Part shown: positions 54,015 to 64,000 of the stretch, piece by piece
Layout of the letters: each line of letters starts with the position of its first letter
Position numbering within the stretch: the first letter of the stretch is position 1
Made by a program: the position numbers and the translations under genes
Origin: Galerina marginata
Lineage: Eukaryota; Basidiomycota; Agaricomycetes; Agaricales; Galerinaceae
Length of the DNA: 64,000 bases
Direction of reading: 5' to 3'
Assembly: GCA_023014335.1 (NCBI GenBank)
Contig: JAECYW010000001.1
Coordinates: 434,001-498,000 of the forward strand
The notes under the pieces: model-generated
The model's input: only the letters and a program-made list of their open reading frames with translations
What the model was told of the DNA's origin: nothing
The model's database searches: none

Positions 54015-57000
54015 TTACAAGTTCTTACGTAGTAAAAGAACTTGTTTTCCGGCCTGCATAGCAGGCAGAAATGGTTTCTAACGCAATGGTTGGAAATTCT
54101 CCCACTGCTATAGTGACCCTGCATGGTTTCTGTATCTCAGCCATTACTGGGCCAATTTTTATGATCTTGGTATCAAAAAAATCGTAAAAATCAGGGCTTT
54201 CATGTGGCATGGGTATCCAGGGACGATTCGGTCATGTGATCTGTTCACACGACCCAAAAAGCGGAAATTTGTGTGAATTTATGCTTAAAACAGATTTGAA
54301 TGAGCTAGATATGCTAAAATGTGTCGCCCAGACCAATATAGAATAATGTACAAATATTTACATATGTTTTGCAATGATGTCATGGTGTCAAATCTGGCAA
54401 ACAGCCAGCTCAACTTGGTGAAAATCCGAAAATTGGTGTTAAACTGACTGGATAACCCATAAAAGGCACACCAAACATTGCAAAACATGACCAAATAACA
54501 TGAAAATAATGTTCTAGAAGCTTACATAATCAAACTCACAGCAGGACTTTGTGCAATTGCCTTGGATTTGGTAATGCACCAACTTGGACAAAAATATTCT
54601 CAGGGATATGTCATGTGATATGTGCGCACAGACCACCTGTTAGGTAAAAAAAAGATTATCAGTATTTTTATTTTATTTTAATGCCTTTAAAATCTCTCAA
54701 TATAGCTTATTTACTGTGTTTTCAACAATATTCCGCATTTGGTAAGTCACATAAAGATGTGACAATATGTATGTGACACCATCTTTTAGCCCTGATTTTT
54801 CTGATAATTACACACTTTGTTTCAAGCCAATCCAATAAAAGCTAAGTGACGTAAGAATTAATCTTGTTACAAGTTCTTATTGTAGTCAATTAATTAATCT
54901 TGTTACAAGTTCTTACGTAGTAAAAGAACTTGTTTTCCGGCCTGCATAGCAGGCAGAAATGGTTTCTAACGCAATGGTTGGAAATTCTCCCACTGCTATA
55001 GTGACCCTGCATGGTTTCTGTATCTCAGCCATTACTGGGCCAATTTTTATGATCTTGGTATCAAAAAAATCGTAAAAATCAGGGCTTTCATGTGGCATGG
55101 GTATCCAGGGACGATTCGGTCATGTGATCTGTTCACACGACCCAAAAAGCGGAAATTTGTGTGAATTTATGCTTAAAACAGATTTGAATGAGCTAGATAT
55201 GCTAAAATGTGTCGCCCAGACCAATATAGAATAATGTACAAATATTTACATATGTTTTGCAATGATGTCATGGTGTCAAATCTGGCAAACAGCCAGCTCA
55301 ACTTGGTGAAAATCCGAAAATTGGTGTTAAACTGACTGGATAACCCATAAAAGGCACACCAAACATTGCAAAACATGACCAAATAACATGAAAATAATGT
55401 TCTAGAAGCTTACATAATCAAACTCACAGCAGGACTTTGTGCAATTGCCTTGGATTTGGTAATGCACCAACTTGGACAAAAATATTCTCAGGGATATGTC
55501 ATGTGATATGTGCGCACAGACCACCTGTTAGGTAAAAAAAAGATTATCAGTATTTTTATTTTATTTTAATGCCTTTAAAATCTCTCAATATAGCTTATTT
55601 ACTGTGTTTTCAACAATATTCCGCATTTGGTAAGTCACATAAAGATGTGACAATATGTATGTGACACCATCTTTTAGCCCTGATTTTTCTGATAATTACA
55701 CACTTTGTTTCAAGCCAATCCAATAAAAGCTAAGTGACGTAAGAATTAATCTTGTTACAAGTTCTTATTGTAGTCAATTAATTAATCTTGTTACAAGTTC
55801 TTACGTAGTAAAAGAACTTGTTTTCCGGCCTGCATAGCAGGCAGAAATGGTTTCTAACGCAATGGTTGGAAATTCTCCCACTGCTATAGTGACCCTGCAT
55901 GGTTTCTGTATCTCAGCCATTACTGGGCCAATTTTTATGATCTTGGTATCAAAAAAATCGTAAAAATCAGGGCTTTCATGTGGCATGGGTATCCAGGGAC
56001 GATTCGGTCATGTGATCTGTTCACACGACCCAAAAAGCGGAAATTTGTGTGAATTTATGCTTAAAACAGATTTGAATGAGCTAGATATGCTAAAATGTGT
56101 CGCCCAGACCAATATAGAATAATGTACAAATATTTACATATGTTTTGCAATGATGTCATGGTGTCAAATCTGGCAAACAGCCAGCTCAACTTGGTGAAAA
56201 TCCGAAAATTGGTGTTAAACTGACTGGATAACCCATAAAAGGCACACCAAACATTGCAAAACATGACCAAATAACATGAAAATAATGTTCTAGAAGCTTA
56301 CATAATCAAACTCACAGCAGGACTTTGTGCAATTGCCTTGGATTTGGTAATGCACCAACTTGGACAAAAATATTCTCAGGGATATGTCATGTGATATGTG
56401 CGCACAGACCACCTGTTAGGTAAAAAAAAGATTATCAGTATTTTTATTTTATTTTAATGCCTTTAAAATCTCTCAATATAGCTTATTTACTGTGTTTTCA
56501 ACAATATTCCGCATTTGGTAAGTCACATAAAGATGTGACAATATGTATGTGACACCATCTTTTAGCCCTGATTTTTCTGATAATTACACACTTTGTTTCA
56601 AGCCAATCCAATAAAAGCTAAGTGACGTAAGAATTAATCTTGTTACAAGTTCTTATTGTAGTCAATTAATTAATCTTGTTACAAGTTCTTACGTAGTAAA
56701 AGAACTTGTTTTCCGGCCTGCATAGCAGGCAGAAATGGTTTCTAACGCAATGGTTGGAAATTCTCCCACTGCTATAGTGACCCTGCATGGTTTCTGTATC
56801 TCAGCCATTACTGGGCCAATTTTTATGATCTTGGTATCAAAAAAATCGTAAAAATCAGGGCTTTCATGTGGCATGGGTATCCAGGGACGATTCGGTCATG
56901 TGATCTGTTCACACGACCCAAAAAGCGGAAATTTGTGTGAATTTATGCTTAAAACAGATTTGAATGAGCTAGATATGCTAAAATGTGTCGCCCAGACCAA

Positions 57001-58861
57001 TATAGAATAATGTACAAATATTTACATATGTTTTGCAATGATGTCATGGTGTCAAATCTGGCAAACAGCCAGCTCAACTTGGTGAAAATCCGAAAATTGG
57101 TGTTAAACTGACTGGATAACCCATAAAAGGCACACCAAACATTGCAAAACATGACCAAATAACATGAAAATAATGTTCTAGAAGCTTACATAATCAAACT
57201 CACAGCAGGACTTTGTGCAATTGCCTTGGATTTGGTAATGCACCAACTTGGACAAAAATATTCTCAGGGATATGTCATGTGATATGTGCGCACAGACCAC
57301 CTGTTAGGTAAAAAAAAGATTATCAGTATTTTTATTTTATTTTAATGCCTTTAAAATCTCTCAATATAGCTTATTTACTGTGTTTTCAACAATATTCCGC
57401 ATTTGGTAAGTCACATAAAGATGTGACAATATGTATGTGACACCATCTTTTAGCCCTGATTTTTCTGATAATTACACACTTTGTTTCAAGCCAATCCAAT
57501 AAAAGCTAAGTGACGTAAGAATTAATCTTGTTACAAGTTCTTATTGTAGTCAATTAATTAATCTTGTTACAAGTTCTTACGTAGTAAAAGAACTTGTTTT
57601 CCGGCCTGCATAGCAGGCAGAAATGGTTTCTAACGCAATGGTTGGAAATTCTCCCACTGCTATAGTGACCCTGCATGGTTTCTGTATCTCAGCCATTACT
57701 GGGCCAATTTTTATGATCTTGGTATCAAAAAAATCGTAAAAATCAGGGCTTTCATGTGGCATGGGTATCCAGGGACGATTCGGTCATGTGATCTGTTCAC
57801 ACGACCCAAAAAGCGGAAATTTGTGTGAATTTATGCTTAAAACAGATTTGAATGAGCTAGATATGCTAAAATGTGTCGCCCAGACCAATATAGAATAATG
57901 TACAAATATTTACATATGTTTTGCAATGATGTCATGGTGTCAAATCTGGCAAACAGCCAGCTCAACTTGGTGAAAATCCGAAAATTGGTGTTAAACTGAC
58001 TGGATAACCCATAAAAGGCACACCAAACATTGCAAAACATGACCAAATAACATGAAAATAATGTTCTAGAAGCTTACATAATCAAACTCACAGCAGGACT
58101 TTGTGCAATTGCCTTGGATTTGGTAATGCACCAACTTGGACAAAAATATTCTCAGGGATATGTCATGTGATATGTGCGCACAGACCACCTGTTAGGTAAA
58201 AAAAAGATTATCAGTATTTTTATTTTATTTTAATGCCTTTAAAATCTCTCAATATAGCTTATTTACTGTGTTTTCAACAATATTCCGCATTTGGTAAGTC
58301 ACATAAAGATGTGACAATATGTATGTGACACCATCTTTTAGCCCTGATTTTTCTGATAATTACACACTTTGTTTCAAGCCAATCCAATAAAAGCTAAGTG
58401 ACGTAAGAATTAATCTTGTTACAAGTTCTTATTGTAGTCAATTAATTAATCTTGTTACAAGTTCTTACGTAGTAAAAGAACTTGTTTTCCGGCCTGCATA
58501 GCAGGCAGAAATGGTTTCTAACGCAATGGTTGGAAATTCTCCCACTGCTATAGTGACCCTGCATGGTTTCTGTATCTCAGCCATTACTGGGCCAATTTTT
58601 ATGATCTTGGTATCAAAAAAATCGTAAAAATCAGGGCCTTCCTGGTCACGTGACCAGGCCGTTTTAGGCTTGTTAGATTCGCCTTATTTTTCTGCTTTTT
58701 TTGAGTATAAGATCATCCCAATCGGTTCAGATTTGAGCGGACTACATGTTATTTACATATTTAATATGTATTTGTTTAATAACAGTGTAAGTCTTCAGGC
58801 ACTGCCTCACCCCAAAGTAAGAACTTGTTTTTGCCATGCGCAGCAATGGCCTCTGACCAAG
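54015..58861 (-). mobile_element. HLE with one 5' unit and five tandem 888-bp units (4847 bp)
   Basis: On the minus strand a 407-bp unit (58861 to 58455, 5' CTTGGTCAGAGG) is followed by five 888-bp units whose 3' hairpins lie at 57567, 56679, 55791, 54903 and 54015. The units look identical to each other and to those at 36321-38096. The empty site is at 15459 (GCGGT|GGGATTC): no target duplication, A next to the CTTG end. No coding capacity; the repeated 61- and 69-codon frames are by-products. Confidence 0.9.
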
Positions 58862-59813
58862 TGGGATTCTCCAACAAGAATTCCAAAAGACCGTGCAGCC
58901 GGTTCGTTGGAGCGGGTCTCTCATACCCAGGACAGTACGAGAGGATGTGCGAGCGGGTCTCGCGAGGAGCACCGCATTGGGGGCAGCCGTGAGGCTCTTG
59001 TATGTCAAACCGGCGGTAGTACGCACCAATTGGCGCATGATTCAGTATACACCTGCACAAGCGCGCAAAGGAAGTGTTGTCACCTCCTGCTTTGCGAATC
59101 CATGGACCACCCTTACGAGTATCCGGGGTTATAGTAACGACTTTCTTACCCAGCTTGCGAAGCTGGAGGAAATCGCATCCGAGATCCTGCGGACGATCCG
59201 TTGCGGCCTTAGCCCAACGACGTGCCGCGGCGGCGTCCGCCTCCGAAGGGAGGCGATCGAGAGTGACCCGTGAACCGTGGTCCACAGGCCGGTGAACGGA
59301 GCCAGCAGCGTGCTTGTGCGCCTCATGTTGCATACCCCACTTAAGTTTAGAGGGGACGTGGTGGAATGATAACCAGCGCAGCGGATCACCCGCCAGCCAG
59401 GTCTCAATGAGTTTGCACGCGCGCAGGGAGTGAGCCTGCGACGAGTGCAAGGAAGGGTCAAGGGCCCGTTTCGCAGCTGCAATCGAGTCCGTGAAAATCG
59501 CGATGTGCTCACAAGCCCGCTGGGTGGCGAGCTCGAGGGCATGGACGACAGCCGAGAGCTCCGCGTCAGGCGCGGTAGCGCGGCCTACAAGCCACCTGAA
59601 GCGATTAACTTCGGCGCCTTGTGAGTAAAGGACCCCTGCTGCAACAGCCTGAGTAGCCTTTTTGGAGGCGGGGTTAGTGAAAACACTAGCGTCCACTCCG
59701 ATGCACAACCCCCACGTATCGGACATAAAAAGTTCCGAAATGAAGTCGAGGTAGAGAATACGATCACCCTTCTCCAAAGGAGAGAGGGAGTCGTCAAAGT
59801 GAATGCGCGACCA
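58862..59813 (-). pseudogene. LINE ORF2 RNase H and zinc finger, copy B of 15460-16411
   Basis: Same domain content as its duplicate: GVDASVFTNP, APDAELSAVVHALE, AIFTDSIAA and a GCPQCGAPRETRSHILSYC zinc finger (Arg to Gln in the knuckle). Its C-terminus is cut by the five-unit HLE after LLENPT. Confidence 0.8.
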
Positions 59814-60326
59814 GGGCGTTCGAAGGAGAATGCAGTAGGATTCTCCAACAAGAATTCCAAAAGACCGTGTAACCGGTCCGTTGGAGCGGGTCTCTCGTAG
59901 CCAGGACAATACGAGAGGATGTGTGAGCGGGTCTCGCGAGGAGCACCGCATCGGGGGCAGCCGTGAGGCTCTTGTATGTTAAACCGGCGGTAGTACGCAC
60001 CGATTGGCGCATGATTCAGTATACACCTGCACAAGCGCGCAAAGGAAGTGTTGTCACCTTCTGCTTTGCGAATCCATGGACCACCCTTGCGAGTATCCGG
60101 GGTTATAGTAACGACTTTCTTGCCCAGCTTGCGAAGCTGGAGGAAGTCGCGACCGAGATCTTGCGGACAATCCGTTGCAGCCTTAGCCCAACGACGCGCC
60201 GCGGTGGCGTCCGCCTCCGAGCGGAGGCGGTCGAGAGTGACCCGTGAACCATGGTCCACAGGCCGGTGATAGGCGCCAGCAGCGTACTTGTGCGCCTCAT
60301 GTTGCATACCCCACTTGAGCTTAGAG
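59814..60326 (-). pseudogene. LINE ORF2 zinc-finger fragment, copy B of 16412-16924
   Basis: Reads SKLKWGMQHEAHKYAAG through HGCPRCGAPRETRSHILSYC to SFERP. Same junctions as copy A. Confidence 0.75.
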
Positions 60327-61050
60327 AGGTCTCTCCTCCGGGGGAGGCCTAGTATCGATACTTCTCTTGCCGGGTCTCGCAGACTCGCCTCCTCCGCCGT
60401 CGACTTTATCGCGGCTCTCAAGAACACTGGTTGGATCGATGCATCCACTGGCCCCGCCCACGACCACGTTGGCCTCTCTGAGGCCATCTTGCCGTTCATT
60501 CAGATCCCGGACTCGATGGAGGTCGATCAGACCATCCGCCGCCCCGTGCGACCACCCCCCGCTGCCCTCTTTCCCCCAGAGAGAACAGCACCTCCCGATG
60601 TTCCCCCTCCCCCGGCTAAGGTCGATAAAGGGAAGGGCAACGCCGACCATCCGAAACAACCGCAGCCCCGGCCTGCTAAGGCTAGGGAGGTTGTCCCGTT
60701 CCAGAGGCCTCCTCCCCCGATCCCTCTTTTGGTCTGGGTAACATATTTTAGTATATCTAGCTCACTGAAATTCATTTTAAGTGTAAATTTACACAAATTT
60801 GCGTTTTTTGGGTCGTGTGAACAGGTCACATGACCTAATCAACCCTGGATACACATGCCACATGAAAGCCCTGATTTTTACGAATTTTTTGATACCAAGA
60901 TCATAAAAATTGGCCCAGTAATGGCTGAGATACAGAAACCATGCAGGGTCACTATAGCAGTGGGAGAATTTCCAACCATTGTGTTAGAAACCATTTCCTT
61001 CTGCTATCAAGTGTAGAAAACAAGTTCTTTTACTACGTAAGAACTTGTAA
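60327..61050 (+). pseudogene. chimeric filler, copy B: ORF1 fragment plus truncated HLE
   Basis: Same as 16925-17648: an inverted ORF1 piece (to about 60728) joined to the HLE 3' part (60729-61050), between 21-bp direct repeats (60306-60326, 61050-61070). Confidence 0.8.
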
Positions 61051-61079
61051 TACCCCACTTGAGCTTAGAGGGGACGTGG

Positions 61080-62344
61080 TTACAAGTTCTTACGTAGTAA
61101 AAGAACTTGTTTTCCGGCCTGCATAGCAGGCAGAAATGGTTTCTAACGCAATGGTTGGAAATTCTCCCACTGCTATAGTGACCCTGCATGGTTTCTGTAT
61201 CTCAGCCATTACTGGGCCAATTTTGATGATCTTGGTATCAAAAAATTCGTAAAAATCAGGGCTTTCATGTGGCATGTGTATCCAGGGTTGAATAGGTCAT
61301 GTGACTTGTTCACACAACCCAAAAAGCGCAAATTTGTGTGAATTTACACTTAAAACAGATTTCAGTGAGCTAGATATGCTAAAATGTGTTGCCCAGACCA
61401 ATTTAGAATAATGTACAAATATTTACATATGTTTTGCAACGATGTCATGGTGTCCAAATCAGGCAAACAGTCAGCTCAACTTGGTGAAAAACCGAAAATT
61501 GGTGTTAAACTGACTGGATAACCCATAAAAGGCACACCAAACATTGCAAAACATGACCAAATAACATGAAAATAATGTTCTAGAAGCTTACATAATCAAA
61601 CTCACAGCAGGACTTTGTGCAAATCCCTTGAAATCAGTTGAGGCACCAAGTTAGACCAATATATTCTCAGGGGTATGTCATGTGATATGTGTGCACAGAC
61701 CATCCCTTAGGTAAAAAAAACATCATCTGTATTTTTATTTTATTTTAATGCCTTTAAATCTCCCAATATAGTGTATTTCAAACAATATTCCGCATTTGGT
61801 AAGTCACATAGAGATGTGACAATACCTATGTGACACCATCTTTTAGCCCTGATTTTTCTGTTAATTACACACTTTGTTTCAAGACAATCGGATAAAAACT
61901 AAGCAACGTATGAACTAATCTTGTTACAAGTTCTTATTGTAGTCAATTAATTAATCTTGTTACAAGTTCTTACGTAGTAAAAGAACTTGTTTTCCGGCCT
62001 GCATAGCAGGCAGAAATGGTTTCTAACGCAATGGTTGGAAATTCTCCCACTGCTATAGTGACCCTGCATGGTTTCTGTATCTCAGCCATTACTGGGCCAA
62101 TTTTGATGATCTTGGTATCAAAAAATTCGTAAAAATCAGGGCCTTCCTGGTCACGTGACCAGGCACAATTAGGCTTGTTAGAACCGCCTCATTTTTCTGC
62201 TTTTTTTGAGTATAAGATCATCCTAATAGCTTCAGATTTGAGCGGACTATGCAATATTTACTTATTTAAGCTTTATTTATAGTCGGACTCACCTAGAAAG
62301 TAAGAACTTGTTTTTGCCATGCGCAGCAATGGCCTCTGACCAAG
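61080..62344 (-). mobile_element. HLE with one 5' unit and one 880-bp unit
   Basis: 5' unit 61960-62344 (385 bp) and one diverged 880-bp 888-type unit (61080-61959), each with its 3' hairpin. The empty site is near 17680 (GACGTGGT|GGAATG). No target duplication. It differs enough from the 407/888 subfamily to be an older or separate lineage. Confidence 0.9.
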
Positions 62345-63300
62345 TGGAATGATAACCAGCGCAGCGGATCACCCGCCAGCCAGGTCTCGATGAGCTTGCA
62401 CGCGCGCAGGGAGTGAGCCTGTGACGAATGCAGGGAAGGGTCAAGGGCCGGCTTCGCAGCTGCGATCGAGTCCGTGAAAATTGCGATGTGCTCGCAAGCG
62501 CGCTGAGTTGCGAGCTCGAGGGCACGAACGACAGCCGATAGCTCCGCGTCGGGCGCGGTAGCACGGCCTACAAGCCACCTGAAGCGATTAACCTCGGCGC
62601 CTTGTGAGTAAAGGACCCCTGCTGCAACAGCCTGAGTAGCCTTTTTGGAGGCGGGGTTAGTGAAAACACTAGCGTCCACCCCAATGCACAACCCCCACGT
62701 ATCGGACATAAACAAATACGAAATGAAGTCGAGGTAGAGAATACAATCGCCCTCCTCCAAAGGAGAGAGGGAGTCGTCAAAGTGAATGTGTGACCAATAA
62801 GTGTCGCACAATCGACGGCCTGGCTGAGCAAGGGGATGCGAAGGATCCAAGTGCTCGGTCAGCTCGGGGAGCCTCTTGACGATGTCCATGATAGGCCCCT
62901 TCGTGGCGAGCCGTTGCCGGCGCGTCAGCGAATGAGCCGACAGGGGGTGAGGCTTAGCCTTGCCCAACATATGCCCGATCAGGAATGATCGAACGGGGTG
63001 AGTCGCCGAAAGAGTACCCGCGCGCAGAATCCCAAGCGCGGCCATTCGATCGAGGAGGATATGAATAGGGAGGAGGCCCGCAAGGGCTTCCACACCTGGG
63101 CCTGGGGACGTCGAAAACGCCCCTGTAATCCAGAGAGCAGCCTTACGCTGCATCTGGCTCAATAGCTTCACTGCGCCCTTACACTTAGCGCCGTCGAAGT
63201 ACCATAAGCGGAACCCATAAGTAGCTATGGGTACCACGCAGGAACGGTATAGAAGCCGCTTGGAGTGCGGTTCCAGACCTTTAGTAGACGAACCAAGCAT
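62345..63300 (-). pseudogene. LINE ORF2 RT thumb plus RNase H, copy B, continuous
   Basis: One open frame joins LGSSTKGLEPHSKRLLYRSC...GRRLCDTY to WSHIHFDDSLSPLEEGD...GVDASVFTNP...AIFTDSIAAAKPALDP. It shows the sequence before the HLE at 18131 inserted in copy A. It is cut at 62344 by another HLE. Confidence 0.85.
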
Positions 63301-64000
63301 TCACATAGCCTGAACTGATGAGAATGCTTTGGTCGAGTAAAAGCAAACGTGCTCATGAAAGGTGAGCTTGCGATCAAAGAAGAAGCCCAAGTAACGCCAA
63401 AACGGCTTGGGTTTCAGAGGAGTGGCTCCGGTGTACGGGGCAAAGCCCAGATCGATCGGAGGGTTGTAATCTGAGAACGACCTGTCGAAGTGATAAATCT
63501 CCGACTTGTCATGCTCGAGGACGAGAGCAAACTTAGTAAAAAGAACGGGAGAAAGAGCAGAGCCCTGCCCAACCCCCACGTCTGCAGACCGAGGCGCAGA
63601 AGTGAAGGCGTTCCACGCATACTGCGTGTGACGCCCAACGAGATAGGAGGCGAAGAATTTCACCACATTCGGTGGAAAACCAAGCCGGGAAAGGACCGCC
63701 AATAAAACATCATGATTTATTGAAGGAAAGAATTGGGCCAGATCGAACGCCAAGAAGCTCGTTTTAAGTCCCTTAGCCCACCCCGCTCGCACAATGTGAG
63801 TGAGGTAGAGGCCAGCATCCTCAGTGGAGCGTTGCCGAACGCCCCCAACCTGATTTGGATGGAAAACATCATGTTTGATCGCGTCAAACTGAATGCGGTT
63901 CGAGATCATCTTCTCGATGAGCTTCCCCAAAGTATTCAAAAGCACAATTGGCCTGAATGACTTGGGGGTGGCGTAGGAGGGCTTGCCCGGTTTTGGAATG
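63301..64000 (-). pseudogene. LINE ORF2 reverse transcriptase, copy B, lacks YVDD
   Basis: Reads LLNTLGKLIEKMISNR, AFDLAQFFPSINHDVLLAVL (block A intact) and GQGSALSPVLFTKFALVLEH, so the block C YVDD stretch is deleted as in copy A. A stop separates it from the downstream frame (HVCFYSTKAFSSVQAM then TGA). It runs off the window. Confidence 0.8.

Larger units (their letters stand above)
52938..64000. repeat. segmental duplication, copy B (runs off the window)
   Basis: Near-identical to 14382-23412 once insertions are removed: copy B lacks the HLE 18131-22222 and gains the HLEs 54015-58861 and 61080-62344. About 4.95 kb is shared. Single-base differences are scattered (e.g. TAACTGCCCAG for TAACCGCCCAG). 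It could be a true duplication or two haplotypes joined in assembly. Confidence 0.9.

Noticed and set aside
54015..58861. Array with regular spacing resembling CRISPR or a satellite.
   Set aside because: Units are 888 bp, identical along their whole length, with HLE 3' ends and a single 5' head. No short repeat/spacer structure.

Overview
This is a eukaryotic, transposon-dominated window, most likely from a filamentous fungus and probably an Agaricomycete-type basidiomycete. The pointers are a pogo-type DDE transposase with a 53-bp intron, RNase-H-bearing LINEs of the Tad/I type, and a Ty1/copia remnant, all embedded in AT-rich non-coding elements. I found no bacterial operon, tRNA, rRNA or CRISPR array, and no convincingly intact host gene. 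Nearly everything belongs to nested mobile elements.

Layout. 1-4625: two copies of a hAT-like non-autonomous element (the second lies inside the next element) and a degenerate multi-intron gene. 4626-8875: a 4.2-kb Helentron-like element (HLE). 8978-12465: a broken pogo transposase gene, itself split by a foldback element. 12892-14083: nested HLE and hAT debris. 14382-29478 (minus strand): a full-length LINE (LINE-1; ORF1 gag, then ORF2 endonuclease-RT-RNase H-zinc finger), cut into pieces by HLEs and a SINE-like retroposon. 29479-35052 (minus strand): a second LINE (LINE-2), cut by a foldback element and two HLEs. 35453-40673: another large HLE with a tandem-repeat HLE inside it. 41275-49834: clustered HLEs around a 6-kb foldback element with about 2-kb arms. 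49835-52937: GC-rich sequence with no recognised gene. 52938-64000: a second copy of 14382 to about 23412, carrying different insertions.

The main result is the HLE family. Because the segmental duplication (and LINE-1 versus LINE-2) gives both filled and empty sites, the ends can be read to the base. They run from 5' CTTG...(conserved 5' hairpin) to ...(3' hairpin)GTAA 3', with no target-site duplication and always next to an A. The family has three end types (CAAG, CGAG and TGAGTC), and in each the subterminal 5' arm matches the arm of its own 3' hairpin. Several insertions have one 5' end followed by one, two or five tandem ~888-bp units, each closed by its own 3' hairpin. This looks like rolling-circle read-through or concatemer transposition. 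No Rep/helicase gene is present, so all copies are non-autonomous.

A second notable result is a 71-nt module present three times in the large HLEs. It aligns without gaps and folds as a three-way junction with three compensatory base-pair changes. The same elements carry arrays of 42-44-bp perfect palindromes that also change on both arms together. All repeat boundaries were read by eye; identities and folds need computation.
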